Assembly: GCA_003248805.1 (NCBI GenBank)
Contig: QFQY01000056.1
Span: forward strand, 1-30,731
Origin: Chelatococcus sp.
GTDB lineage: Bacteria; Pseudomonadota; Alphaproteobacteria; Rhizobiales; Beijerinckiaceae
DNA: 30,731 nucleotides
Direction: 5' to 3'
The notes under the pieces were generated by a model, which did not search any database, was not told the origin of the DNA, and was given only the letters and a program-made list of their open reading frames with translations. The translations under genes were made by a program, and so were the position numbers. Position 1 is the stretch's first letter, and every line of letters starts with the position of its first letter. Positions 17,801 to 25,707 of this stretch are shown piece after piece.

Positions 17801-18415
17801 ATGCGGCTCGAGGCCGAGAACCTGGCCTGCCGTCGCGAAGGACGCCTGATCTTTTCGGGATTGAGCTTCGGGCTTTCCAATGGCGAGGCGATCGCGCTGA
17901 CCGGCCGGAACGGCGCCGGCAAGTCCAGCCTCATCGCGATGCTCTGCGGGCGCCTGCGGGCGGCGGAAGGCAGGATCAGGCTCGGTGGCGGCCGCGGCGG
18001 CGAGCATGACGAGGATCGGAGCCTCGCCGAACTCAGCCACCATGTCGGTCACCGCGACGGCCTCAAGACCGCGCTGACGGCGCGCGAGAACCTCGCCTTC
18101 GCGCAAGCCATGCTCGGCGAGCCGGCGTCGGACCCTGGCGAGGCGCTGGCCTGCGTCGGCCTTCCGCACGTCGCGGCGCTGCCTGTCGGGCTGCTTTCGG
18201 CGGGCCAGCGCAGGCGGGTCGCGCTCGCGCGGCTCCTCGTCTCGCGGCGCCCGTTCTGGCTGCTCGACGAGCCGATGGCGGCTCTCGACGCGGCTTCACA
18301 GGCCATGCTCGCCGGACTCATGAAGACCCATCTCGCGCAGGGCGGCGCCATTCTCGCCGCCACGCACGGGCCGCTCGGCATCGAGGCGGCTCGTGAACTC
18401 AGGATCGGGCCGTGA
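17801..18415 (+). CDS. ccmA: Heme exporter ATP-binding protein CcmA
   Basis: This is the ATPase subunit of the CcmABCD complex used in system I cytochrome c maturation; it powers release of holo-CcmE. The product is 204 residues from ATG 17801. A TTG start at 17777, with GAGGGGG just before it, would add eight residues and cannot be excluded. Walker A is GRNGAGKS (35-42), the signature is LSAGQRRRVALARLL (132-146), Walker B is FWLLDEP (152-158), and the switch His is His189. The small size is normal for CcmA. The stop overlaps the GTG start of ccmB by four bases. Confidence 0.93.
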   Translation: MRLEAENLACRREGRLIFSGLSFGLSNGEAIALTGRNGAGKSSLIAMLCGRLRAAEGRIRLGGGRGGEHDEDRSLAELSHHVGHRDGLKTALTARENLAFAQAMLGEPASDPGEALACVGLPHVAALPVGLLSAGQRRRVALARLLVSRRPFWLLDEPMAALDAASQAMLAGLMKTHLAQGGAILAATHGPLGIEAARELRIGP

Positions 18416-19080
18416 CGGGCGCCTTCCTCGCCTTGCTCAAGCGCGATCTCGCCCTGGCGGCGCGGGCCGGCGGCGGCGGCGAGCTCGCGCTCGTCTTCTT
18501 CCTGACGCTCGTGGTGCTCGTCCCCTTCGCACTGGGGCCGGATCTCGCGCTGCTCGCCCGGATCGGCCCCGCCATTCTCTGGCTGGGGGCGCTGCTTTCC
18601 GTCCTGATCGGACTCGACCGTCTGTTCCAGGCGGATGAGGAGGACGGCTCCCTCGACCTGATCCGCGCCTCCGTCCTGCCGCTCGAGCTCGCCGTGCTCG
18701 CGAAGGCGCTGGCGCATTGGCTGACGACGGGGTTGCCGCTCGCGCTCGCCGCGCCGCTGCTCGGGCTGCTCGTGGCCCTGCCGGTCGAGGCGATGGCGCC
18801 GCTCATGGCGACGCTCGTCGTCGGCACGCCGGCGCTGAGCTTCATCGGGGCGGCGGGGGCGGCCCTGGGCGCGAGCCTGCGGCGGGGCGGGCTGCTCGTG
18901 CCCGTGCTCGTGGCTCCGCTCTCGATCCCCGTCCTGATCTTCGGCGTTTCCGCCGCCAATGCCGCGCTGGGCGGGACGGTCCCGTTCCTGACCCCGTTCC
19001 TGCTCCTGTGTGCGGTGACGCTGGCCGCCTCCGTCACCGGTGTCGTCGCCGCGGCTGCGACATTGCGCATGCGCGACTGA
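18412..19080 (+). CDS. ccmB: Heme exporter membrane protein CcmB
   Basis: This 222-residue inner-membrane protein has about six hydrophobic segments and is the permease partner of CcmA. The N-terminus (TGAFLALLKRDLALAARAGG) and the DRLFQADEEDGSLDLI block near 64-79 are typical of CcmB. Translation starts at GTG 18412, which overlaps the ccmA stop (GTGA), so the two genes are coupled. A small gene on the opposite strand follows four bases after the stop, and ccmC begins 517 bases later. This separates ccmAB from ccmCDG more than is usual. Confidence 0.93.
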   Translation: MTGAFLALLKRDLALAARAGGGGELALVFFLTLVVLVPFALGPDLALLARIGPAILWLGALLSVLIGLDRLFQADEEDGSLDLIRASVLPLELAVLAKALAHWLTTGLPLALAAPLLGLLVALPVEAMAPLMATLVVGTPALSFIGAAGAALGASLRRGGLLVPVLVAPLSIPVLIFGVSAANAALGGTVPFLTPFLLLCAVTLAASVTGVVAAAATLRMRD

Positions 19081-19084
19081 GGTG

Positions 19085-19312
19085 TCAGTCGGCCTGCGGC
19101 GCCAGTGCCGCGAACTCCACCGGATAGCCGCATTGGGCGGCGAACTGGGCGACGGACGCGGCAATGTCCTCGCAAGGGACGTTGCGATCGGCGAAAACCA
19201 CCCGGACTTCCTCGGCGACCGCGTTGATGTCGAGAGTGACATCGGCGCCCATGCGGTCGCGGACGACCGCTTCGACGGTCCGGAGCATCTCGTCCGAGAG
19301 CCTTTTCGGCAT
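19085..19312 (-). CDS. Small conserved-looking protein of unknown function
   Basis: This is a 75-residue, acidic, soluble-looking protein that I do not recognise. The ATG at 19312 is preceded at six bases by GGAGAG, a good ribosome-binding site, which supports it as a real gene. It is predicted to be mostly helical (LSDEMLRTVEAVVRDRMGAD, then VAEEVRVVFADRNVPCEDIA, then VAQFAAQCGYPVEF), with two cysteines. It lies on the minus strand between ccmB and ccmC and ends four bases from the ccmB stop. Antisense transcription from it could affect ccmB mRNA. No function can be given. Confidence 0.6.
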   Translation of the reverse strand: MPKRLSDEMLRTVEAVVRDRMGADVTLDINAVAEEVRVVFADRNVPCEDIAASVAQFAAQCGYPVEFAALAPQAD

Positions 19313-19597
19313 GGCGAACTCTCCGGGTGGGACGTCCGGGAGGCTAGGACAACGATAGGGTGGGCGCAAGCAGATCACAGCGTCCAGATCGCGCCGCTCC
19401 CGTCATGTGGAAGGGACGTCTCCTCCGCGCGACATGTCTGTGCGAGGCTGCAAGGGTCCACGGCAAGCAGGGACCGACGGAGCGACGGCGGATCATGCTC
19501 CCGGCGCCGTGACCGCAAGTCCTCTAGCCATGGCTCCGCCCGCAGCCTAGATCAGACGCGGTTCAAGCGCGTATCCGGAGGTTCGACGAGCAGGCCC

Positions 19598-20359
19598 ATG
19601 GCCCGGTTCACCGACATCGCCAATCCCAACCTGTTCATGCGCGTCTCCGCGGCGGCGTTGCCGTGGCTCGGCGGCGTCACGGCCCTGCTGCTCGGCCTCG
19701 GGCTCTATCTCGCCTGGTTCGTCGCGCCGGCCGACTACCAGCAGGGCGAGACGATCCGCATCATGTTCGTGCATGTGCCGGCCGCCTGGCTCGCGCTCGC
19801 CTTCTATACGCTGATGGCCGTCTCGGCGCTCGGCACGCTGGTCTGGCGCCATCCGCTCGCCGATGTGGCGCAGAAGGCGGCCGCGCCGATCGGCGCCGGC
19901 TTCGCGCTGGTCTGCCTGCTGACGGGCGCCTTCTGGGGCCGACCGATGTGGGGGGCCTATTGGGTCTGGGACGCGAGGCTGACCTCGGTTCTCGTGCTCT
20001 TCCTGGTCTATCTCGGCATCATCGCGCTCTGGCGCGTGCTGGACGAGCCTTCCCGTGCGGGGCGTGCGGTCGCGATCCTGACCCTGCTCGGCTTCGTCAA
20101 CGTGCCGATCGTCAAGTTCTCGGTCGACTGGTGGAACACGCTGCACCAGCCGGCCTCGGTGATCCGGCTGGGTGGGCCGACGATCCACCCCTCGATGCTG
20201 TGGCCGCTGGTGGTGATGGCGCTCGGCTTCGCCTGTTTCGCGCTGACGCTGCACGTCGTCGCGATGCGCGCGGAAATCCTGCGGCGGCGGGTGCGCCGGC
20301 TGACGATCCTGGAGGCGGAGCGGCTCGACCGGCTGTCGGCGCAAGGGCTGCCGGCATGA
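19598..20359 (+). CDS. ccmC: Heme exporter protein CcmC
   Basis: CcmC is the inner-membrane heme-handling protein that presents heme to CcmE in cytochrome c maturation. The product is 253 residues with six hydrophobic segments. The periplasmic tryptophan-rich motif is WGAYWVWD (118-125). The two heme-ligand histidines are His59 (in MFVHVP) and His183 (in NTLHQP), positions that match the known family. The start at ATG 19598 was chosen over longer frames because similarity begins there (ARFTDIANPNLFMR). It overlaps ccmD by four bases. The 285 bases upstream, back to the small minus-strand gene, should hold a promoter, but none stands out. Confidence 0.95.
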   Translation: MARFTDIANPNLFMRVSAAALPWLGGVTALLLGLGLYLAWFVAPADYQQGETIRIMFVHVPAAWLALAFYTLMAVSALGTLVWRHPLADVAQKAAAPIGAGFALVCLLTGAFWGRPMWGAYWVWDARLTSVLVLFLVYLGIIALWRVLDEPSRAGRAVAILTLLGFVNVPIVKFSVDWWNTLHQPASVIRLGGPTIHPSMLWPLVVMALGFACFALTLHVVAMRAEILRRRVRRLTILEAERLDRLSAQGLPA

Positions 20360-20538
20360 GCGGGGTCGAGGCGGCGCTCGGGCCGCATGCGGGCTTCATC
20401 CTGGCCGCCTATGCCGCCACGATCCTGGTTCTGGGCGGACTCGCGCTCGCGATCTGGCGCGACTACGGCTCGCAGAGGCGCCTGCTCGCGGAACTGGAGG
20501 GCCGTGCGGCCGACGAATCGGCGGGACGCCCGGGATGA
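20356..20538 (+). CDS. ccmD: Heme exporter protein CcmD
   Basis: This 60-residue protein has one transmembrane helix (about 14-34, FILAAYAATILVLGGLALAIW) followed by a charged cytoplasmic tail, as expected for CcmD. CcmD holds the CcmC-CcmE complex together and helps release holo-CcmE. It overlaps ccmC upstream and ccmG downstream by four bases each (ATGA), so it is placed by context as much as by sequence. Confidence 0.9.
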   Translation: MSGVEAALGPHAGFILAAYAATILVLGGLALAIWRDYGSQRRLLAELEGRAADESAGRPG

Positions 20539-21128
20539 ACGCGGCCGAGACACCGGCGCGGCGTCGCTCGCCGCTGCTTTTCCTGCTGCCGCTCATCCTG
20601 TTCGCGGCGCTGGCGCTGATCTTCGTCAAGGGGCTGTTCTCGGGCGATGCCAGCAAGGTCCCGTCCGCGCTCATCGGGCGGCCGGCGCCGGCGGTGACGC
20701 TCGCGCCGCTCGAAGGGCTGCAGCGGGACGGCAAGGCCGTCCCGGGCTTCACGACGGCCGATCTGGGTGCCGGCCGGGCGACGATCGTCAACGTCTTCGC
20801 GAGCTGGTGCGCGCCGTGCCGCGTCGAGCACCCGGTGCTGATGGCGCTCGCGGCCTCCGAGCCGGCGCGGCAGGGCCGCGTTGCGGTCGTCGGCATGAAC
20901 TACAAGGACGATGCGGCCAATGCCCGGCGCTTCCTCGGCGCGCTCGGCAATCCCTTCGCGGCCGTGGGTGTCGACCGCGACGGCCGGGCCGCGATCGAGT
21001 GGGGGGTCTATGGGGTGCCGGAGACCTTCGTGGTGGCGCCGGACGGGAGCATCCTCGACAAGCATGTCGGCCCGCTCGACGAGGCCGCGGCGATGAAGCT
21101 GCTGGCCCGGGCGGTCGCGGGACGCTGA
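20535..21128 (+). CDS. ccmG: Thiol:disulfide interchange protein CcmG/DsbE
   Basis: This 197-residue periplasmic thioredoxin is anchored by an N-terminal helix (about 13-34). It keeps apocytochrome c cysteines reduced for heme attachment. The active site is Cys92-Ala-Pro-Cys95 in NVFASWCAPCRVEHP. The cis-proline loop GVYGVPETFVV (157-167) is the form characteristic of CcmG/DsbE. It is coupled to ccmD by a 4-base overlap and ends the plus-strand ccm operon. The convergent purQ gene ends 35 bases beyond. Confidence 0.95.
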   Translation: MNAAETPARRRSPLLFLLPLILFAALALIFVKGLFSGDASKVPSALIGRPAPAVTLAPLEGLQRDGKAVPGFTTADLGAGRATIVNVFASWCAPCRVEHPVLMALAASEPARQGRVAVVGMNYKDDAANARRFLGALGNPFAAVGVDRDGRAAIEWGVYGVPETFVVAPDGSILDKHVGPLDEAAAMKLLARAVAGR

Positions 21129-21163
21129 GCGGTGCGGGCGCGGCGGCGGAGCCTGGCCGCCTG

Positions 21164-21853
21164 TCAGGCCGCCTTGCCCACGAGGCTGTCGAACATGCCG
21201 CGCCCGTCGGTGCCGCCGGTGAGCGAATCGATCAGATTCTCCGGATGCGGCATCAGGCCGAGCACGTTGAGGCCCGGCGAATAGATGCCGGCGATGTTGT
21301 TCAGCGAGCCGTTGGGGTTGCCCTCGGCCGTGACCTTCCCGTTCTCGTCGGCATAGCGGAAGGCGACGAGGCCCTCTCCTTCGAGCCGCGCGATGGTCTC
21401 GGGATCGGCGATGTAGTTGCCCTCGCCATGGGCGATGCAGACATCGATGACCTGGCCCTTGGCGTAAGCCCGGGTGAAGGGCGAATCGGCGCGCTCGACG
21501 ACGAGGTTCTGGCGCTTGCAGACGAATTTCAGGTCGGCGTTGCGGCGCAGGACGCCCGGAAGCAGCCCGGCCTCGCAGATGATCTGGAAGCCGTTGCAGA
21601 TGCCGAGCACGAGCCCGCCGCGGGCCGCATGCGCCCGGGCCGCGTCCATGATGTTGGCGCGCGCGGCGATGGCGCCGGTGCGCAGATAGTCGCCATAGGA
21701 GAAGCCGCCGGGCATGACGACGAGGTCGGTGCCGGCCGGCAGCTCGGTGTCGGCGTGCCAGACGGGAACGACCTCCGCGCCCGCCTTGCGCAGCGCCGTG
21801 GAGACGTCGCCGTCGCGGTTCGAGCCGGGGAAGGTGATGACGGCGGCTTTCAT
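21164..21853 (-). CDS. purQ: Phosphoribosylformylglycinamidine synthase subunit PurQ
   Basis: This is the glutaminase subunit of FGAM synthase, the fourth step of de novo purine synthesis; it feeds ammonia to PurL. The product is 229 residues and is a class I glutamine amidotransferase with nucleophile Cys86 in LGICNGFQ and the catalytic pair His203 and Glu205 in LMPHPENL. The N-terminus KAAVITFPGSNRDGD and the MPGGFSYGDYLRTGA block are typical. It is the last gene of the minus-strand pur cluster, four bases after a GNAT gene. purL is not in the window. Confidence 0.96.
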   Translation of the reverse strand: MKAAVITFPGSNRDGDVSTALRKAGAEVVPVWHADTELPAGTDLVVMPGGFSYGDYLRTGAIAARANIMDAARAHAARGGLVLGICNGFQIICEAGLLPGVLRRNADLKFVCKRQNLVVERADSPFTRAYAKGQVIDVCIAHGEGNYIADPETIARLEGEGLVAFRYADENGKVTAEGNPNGSLNNIAGIYSPGLNVLGLMPHPENLIDSLTGGTDGRGMFDSLVGKAA

Positions 21854-21857
21854 GGGG

Positions 21858-22358
21858 TCATACTCCTGCGTTCCGGGCCCGGTAGCTGTCGGCGTCGATC
21901 GACATGACGGTCATGAAGGCGGTGCGGCCCTCGCGCTGCACCTCGCTGAGACCGTCCTCTCTCAAGCCGAGCTTGCTGTAAAGCGCGACGCCTCTCGCAT
22001 TGTGCGGCCAGACGCGCAGCCAGGCCCTGCTCGCCGCCAACGCGCCGAAAATGGTGTCGAGCGCATGCGCCAGCAAGGCCGACCCGTAGCCGCGGCCCTG
22101 AGCCATCGTCGCGATACGGCGGATGAGCACGGCTTCGGCGGGCTCGGCGACGTCCTGAAGCATGACGAAGCCGACGATGTCGCCGCCTGCTGCCCTGCCG
22201 ACGAAATAACGATGTGTCGGGTCGATCAGGCCGGCGAGGTGTTCCTCGTGGCTCCAGCGTCCGACCGTCTCCTCGTATCCGGGCCTGCGCTCGCAGGCCA
22301 TGATGGCGTCGATATCGGCCGGCGTCGCCTGCGCGATCACCGGCACCGCCTCGCTCAT
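21858..22358 (-). CDS. GNAT-family N-acetyltransferase
   Basis: This 166-residue protein has the GNAT fold: the acetyl-CoA pyrophosphate loop QGRGYGSALL at 87-96 (motif A), preceded by the beta strand of AEAVLIRRIATM, and the later NARGVALYSKLGLREDGL (motif B). The substrate is unknown; the RimI-like layout would allow protein or small-molecule acetylation. It sits inside the purine cluster: its ATG overlaps the purS stop by four bases and purQ starts four bases after its stop. It must therefore be co-expressed with both, although it has no known part in purine synthesis. Confidence 0.88.
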   Translation of the reverse strand: MSEAVPVIAQATPADIDAIMACERRPGYEETVGRWSHEEHLAGLIDPTHRYFVGRAAGGDIVGFVMLQDVAEPAEAVLIRRIATMAQGRGYGSALLAHALDTIFGALAASRAWLRVWPHNARGVALYSKLGLREDGLSEVQREGRTAFMTVMSIDADSYRARNAGV

Positions 22359-22597
22359 GCCAGAAGCTCGATCCGGTAGTTTTCGATCACGGTGTTCGCG
22401 AGCAGCTTCTCGCAGGCGGCCTTCAGCGAAGCTTCGGCTGCGCCCTTGTCGGAGCCCGCGAGCTCGATGTCGAAGACCTTGCCCTGCCGGACCGAATCGA
22501 CGCCCTCGACGCCGAGCGACTTCAAGGCGGCTTCGATCGCCTTGCCCTGCGGGTCGAGCACGCCGGTCTTCAGGGTGACGGTGACGCGGGCTTTCAT
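22355..22597 (-). CDS. purS: Phosphoribosylformylglycinamidine synthase subunit PurS
   Basis: This 80-residue protein (KARVTVTLKTGVLDPQGKAI, then ALKSLGVEGVDSVRQGKVF) matches PurS, the small structural subunit that bridges PurL and PurQ. The length is normal. It follows a lipoprotein gene by 92 bases and is coupled by ATGA to a GNAT gene, which separates it from purQ; in most relatives purS and purQ are directly adjacent. Confidence 0.95.
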   Translation of the reverse strand: MKARVTVTLKTGVLDPQGKAIEAALKSLGVEGVDSVRQGKVFDIELAGSDKGAAEASLKAACEKLLANTVIENYRIELLA

Positions 22598-22689
22598 GGA
22601 ACTCTCCGGGGCTGCTGTCGCGAGGCCTTAGCGGCGAATCGGGGGGCGTTCAACCCATTCCCGGTGCATATCCGGGGGCTGCGTGGCGG

Positions 22690-23289
22690 TCAGCGGCTGC
22701 GCCAGGCCGCCTCGGCGTCGCGCCGGGCGCTCGCTGCCTCGCCGGCAATGGCGAGTGCGAGTATCAGTTTGTCGTCCTCGCGGCGGTAGAGGATCGCGGT
22801 CGTCGCGCTCTTGCCGGTGTCCTTCGCCCGGATCTCGACCAGCAGGCCCCGGGCGTCGTCGGCCTCGAAGCGCGAGACCGCGGTGGTGCTGCCGGGCTTG
22901 CGGGGGGCTTTCGCGGGCTTCTTCGGCGCCTCCGCGGCGGGCTTGGCGAAGAGCCTGGCGAGGGTGCTCGGGTCGGTCGCGAGCGCGCGTTCCATGTCGC
23001 GACCCCTCTCGCCCTCGAATGCGAGCAGGGCCACGAAGCCGGGCTGGGCGCAACTCGCGCGCGGGCAGAACACCATCTCGCGCGCGTCGAGCCCGTCGTT
23101 CAGCACCCAGCCGCCGATCGGCAAGGGCTGCCAGCCGCGCTCGGCCGGCAATTCGGCCAGGCCGCTCCCGAAACGACCGCCGCAGCCGGCGAGCAGGGAT
23201 GCGGTCGCGAGCAGGAGGACGCCGACACGAAAACGGGAGCGCAGGCGCTCCCGTCCGGTCGTCACGCTCTGTCCCGGCGCCGGGGTCAC
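22690..23289 (-). CDS. Predicted lipoprotein of unknown function
   Basis: This 199-residue protein has a signal sequence (about 20-35) that ends in a lipobox, LLAGC, with Cys36 as the lipidation site. The mature part holds a second Cys pair (Cys75 and Cys80, in MVFCPRASCAQPGF), a Lys/Pro/Ala linker (about 116-132) and a C-terminal beta-rich segment (VSRFEADDARGLLVEIRAKD, then ATTAILYRREDDKLILAL). I do not recognise the family. The GTG start overlaps the purC stop by four bases (GTGA), so it is translated with purC even though it is exported. Confidence that it is a gene is high; no function is proposed. Confidence 0.75.
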   Translation of the reverse strand: MTPAPGQSVTTGRERLRSRFRVGVLLLATASLLAGCGGRFGSGLAELPAERGWQPLPIGGWVLNDGLDAREMVFCPRASCAQPGFVALLAFEGERGRDMERALATDPSTLARLFAKPAAEAPKKPAKAPRKPGSTTAVSRFEADDARGLLVEIRAKDTGKSATTAILYRREDDKLILALAIAGEAASARRDAEAAWRSR

Positions 23290-24050
23290 TGCACCAGGCG
23301 CGGTCCGGCGGCGCCGGGCTTCTCGTTCTCGCCGATGATGCCGAGGCGCCGGGCGACCTCGGTATAGGCCTCGATGAGCCCGCCCATGTCACGGCGGAAA
23401 CGGTCCTTGTCGAGCTTGTCCTTGGACTTGATGTCCCAGAGCCGGCAGGAATCGGGGCTGATCTCGTCGGCGACGACGATGCGCATCATGTCGCCTTCCC
23501 AGAGCCGGCCGCACTCCATCTTGAAGTCGACGAGGCGGATGCCGGCGCCGAGGAAGAGGCCGGAGAGGAAGTCGTTGACGCGGATGGCCAGCGCCATGAT
23601 GTCGTCGATCTCCTGCGGGGTCGCCCAGCCGAAGGCCGTGATGTGCTCCTCGGAGACCATCGGGTCGTTCAGCGCGTCGTTCTTGTAATAGAACTCGATG
23701 ATCGAGCGGGGCAGCTGCGTGCCTTCCTCGAGCCCGAGGCGCGTCGAGAGCGAGCCGGCAGCGACGTTGCGCACGACGATCTCGAGCGGGATGATCTCGA
23801 CCTCGCGGATGAGCTGCTCGCGCATGTTCAGCCTGCGGATGAAATGCGTCGGCACGCCGATGTCGTTGAGGTTGGTGAAGATGTGCTCGGAGATGCGGTT
23901 GTTGAGCACGCCCTTGCCGTCGATGACTTCATGCTTCTTGGCGTTGAAGGCGGTCGCATCGTCCTTGAAATGCTGGATCAGCGTACCGGGCTCGGGTCCT
24001 TCGTAAAGGACCTTCGCCTTGCCTTCGTAGATGCGACGGCGGCGATTCAT
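23286..24050 (-). CDS. purC: SAICAR synthase PurC
   Basis: This enzyme joins CAIR and aspartate to give SAICAR in purine synthesis. The product is 254 residues from ATG 24050; a GTG at 24113 in frame would add 21 residues, but the family usually begins at RRRRIYEGKAKVLYEGPE. Signature blocks are KKHEVIDGKGVLNNRISE (38-55), VVRNVAAGSLSTRLG (92-106) and the C-terminal LVDFKMECGR (173-182) with VVADEISPDSCRLWD (192-206). It heads the minus-strand purC, lipoprotein, purS, GNAT, purQ run. It is divergent from the ATPase zeta gene. Confidence 0.96.
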   Translation of the reverse strand: MNRRRRIYEGKAKVLYEGPEPGTLIQHFKDDATAFNAKKHEVIDGKGVLNNRISEHIFTNLNDIGVPTHFIRRLNMREQLIREVEIIPLEIVVRNVAAGSLSTRLGLEEGTQLPRSIIEFYYKNDALNDPMVSEEHITAFGWATPQEIDDIMALAIRVNDFLSGLFLGAGIRLVDFKMECGRLWEGDMMRIVVADEISPDSCRLWDIKSKDKLDKDRFRRDMGGLIEAYTEVARRLGIIGENEKPGAAGPRLVQ

Positions 24051-24440
24051 CGGGATGTACCGTGGCTTGAGGAAATCCAAGAGGTCGGCCTTTCTCTGGT
24101 CGCGGTCACCCACGACGATCGGGGCCCCTGATCAGCCGGTCTGCGCATGCTCGTGTCGGTTTCCAACCACCTGGAACCAATCTACGTTACGCCACCGGCC
24201 GGCTCGCTGCGCGGGCTGGCATCCATCGCCGCCTGCGCGCTCGCTATATGGCGCTTCTATCCCGCAAACGCAACAAATCCGCTCATGACGGTCTTGTGGC
24301 AGTCTCGGTGCGGTTAAAGACCTCTGCCGTGACAGGGACGCATATTCCGTGTTGGCTCCGCCGCGCGCGTCATCCTATATGGCAGGCAAAGAGGGGCTGG
24401 CGAGCCCTTCAGGGCCGTGCCGCAAGAGGACAAGAATCGC
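24051..24440. promoter_or_regulatory. 390-base intergenic region between purC and the ATPase zeta gene
   Basis: I see no gene here. The best promoter on the plus strand is TTGGCT (24352-24357) with CTATAT (24375-24380) at a 17-base spacing, close to the rhizobial consensus, about 60 bases before the zeta start. An AGAGGA ribosome site is at 24424-24429. A purC promoter on the minus strand must also be here, but only weak candidates are visible (for example TTGCGT and CATATA around 24245-24275). Confidence 0.45.
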
Positions 24441-24764
24441 ATGACGACCTTTGACCAGCGCAAGGACGCCTTCGAGAACAAGTTCGCCCATGACGAGGAG
24501 CTGCGCTTCAAGGCGACGGCGCGGCGCAACAAGCTGCTCGGCCTCTGGGCGGCGGAGAAGCTGGGCAAGACCGGCGCCGACGCCGAGGCCTATGCCAAGG
24601 CCGTCGTGGTGGCGGATTTCGAGGAGGCCGGCGACGAGGACGTGGTGCGCAAGGTCAAGGGGGATTTCGCGGCGGCCGGCCTGGCGATCGACGACAGCGA
24701 GATCCGCAGCGTGATGAACCAGCTGCTGGTCAAGGCCGCCGAGGACATCCAGGCCGGGCGCTGA
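24441..24764 (+). CDS. F1-ATPase inhibitor subunit zeta (DUF1476)
   Basis: This 107-residue helical protein has the DUF1476 pattern TTFDQRKDAFENKFAHDEEL, followed by RNKLLGLWAAEKLG and a C-terminal bundle ending SVMNQLLVKAAEDIQ. In Paracoccus denitrificans this protein is the zeta subunit, whose N-terminus blocks rotation of the F1-ATPase and so limits ATP hydrolysis. The inhibitory N-terminal segment is present here. Inhibitory strength differs between alphaproteobacteria, so activity in this organism is inferred. The start at 24441 is set by AGAGGA upstream. It is a single gene closed by a terminator. Confidence 0.9.
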   Translation: MTTFDQRKDAFENKFAHDEELRFKATARRNKLLGLWAAEKLGKTGADAEAYAKAVVVADFEEAGDEDVVRKVKGDFAAAGLAIDDSEIRSVMNQLLVKAAEDIQAGR

Positions 24765-24799
24765 CCCGCTCGCAAGCGGCGAACGCAAGGGACGAATGA

Positions 24800-24829
24800 A
24801 GCGGGCGCATGGGCGCCCGTTTGCTTTTC
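24800..24829 (+). terminator. Rho-independent terminator after the zeta gene
   Basis: CGGGCGC (24802-24808) pairs with GCGCCCG (24813-24819) around an ATGG loop and is followed by TTTGCTTTT. Its position also argues against starting the next gene upstream of 24889. Confidence 0.8.
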
Positions 24830-24888
24830 CGGGCCTGACGGGTCCACTTTGCGCCACCCGCCGCGGCCACCGAAGAGCGGGCAACCGG

Positions 24889-25680
24889 ATGGATACGCCC
24901 ATGGCCAAGCCCAGCATTCTCTCGTCTCTCGCCGACAGGCTCGCCGCCGGCGATTCGCTCGTCTCGGCCTGGTGCGGACTGCCCGAGCCCGGAATCGCGG
25001 GCATCCTCGCGCAGGAAGCCTTCGATGCGGTGACGCTGGACATGCAGCACGGGCCGATCTCGCTGGGCGAGGTCATCCGCGCCATTCCGCTGATCAACGC
25101 CGCCGGCAAGCCCGCCCTGGCGCGCATCCCGGTGGGCGAATTCCAGAATGTCTCGCGCCTGTTCGATGCCGGCGCCTCGGGCGTGATCGCGCCGATGATC
25201 AACACCATGGCGGATGCGCGCGCCTTCGCGAACTACGCCAAGTACCCGCCGGTGGGCGAGCGCAGCTGGGGCAGCTATGGGGGCTTGAGCGCCTCGGGGC
25301 TCGACCAGAACGCCTATCTCGCCGAGGCCAACCGCTTCTCCCTGAGCTTCGCCATGATCGAGACCCGCGAGGCGATGGCGATCCTCGACGACATCCTCGC
25401 GCTCGACGGCATCGATGCCGTGTTCGTCGGGCCGTCCGACCTCTCGATCGCGCTCTCGGGCGGGACGCGGGTCGATCCGCTGTCGGCCGAGGTCGACGAC
25501 GCGATCCGGCACATCGTGGCGCGCGCATCCGCGGCCGGCAAGCCGGTGGCCATCTATGCGCAGTCCGCGGAGCGCGCGAAGGCCTTTCTCGACATGGGCG
25601 CGAAGCTCGTCACGCTGATGAGCGACACCGCCATGCTGCGGACGGCGGCGAAGGCGGCCTTGAAGACCATCCACGCCTGA
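24889..25680 (+). CDS. HpcH/HpaI-family (class II) aldolase
   Basis: The product is 263 residues from ATG 24889 (a second ATG at 24901 is possible). The family cleaves 2-oxo-4-hydroxy acids, such as 4-hydroxy-2-oxoheptanedioate, to pyruvate and an aldehyde, using a divalent metal. The expected residues are present with one constant offset from the characterised E. coli enzyme: His54 in DMQHGP, Arg79 in ALARIP, metal ligand Glu158 in AMIETREA and Asp184 in VGPSDLS. YPPVGERSWG (119-128) is also typical. No aromatic-degradation genes are near, so the substrate is open; it could equally serve sugar-acid or general 2-oxo acid breakdown. Confidence 0.9.
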   Translation: MDTPMAKPSILSSLADRLAAGDSLVSAWCGLPEPGIAGILAQEAFDAVTLDMQHGPISLGEVIRAIPLINAAGKPALARIPVGEFQNVSRLFDAGASGVIAPMINTMADARAFANYAKYPPVGERSWGSYGGLSASGLDQNAYLAEANRFSLSFAMIETREAMAILDDILALDGIDAVFVGPSDLSIALSGGTRVDPLSAEVDDAIRHIVARASAAGKPVAIYAQSAERAKAFLDMGAKLVTLMSDTAMLRTAAKAALKTIHA

Positions 25681-25687
25681 TCTGCCG

Positions 25688-25707
25688 GAGGGCGCTCAGA
25701 CGCCCTC
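25688..25707. terminator. Small hairpin between convergent genes
   Basis: GAGGGCG (25688-25694) pairs with CGCCCTC (25701-25707) over a 6-base loop and overlaps the 3' end of the glycosylase gene. It has no U-run, so termination is uncertain. Confidence 0.35.

Noticed and set aside
24796..24888. N-terminal extension of the HpcH/HpaI aldolase
   Set aside because: The extension would be read through the terminator hairpin of the zeta gene and has no family similarity.
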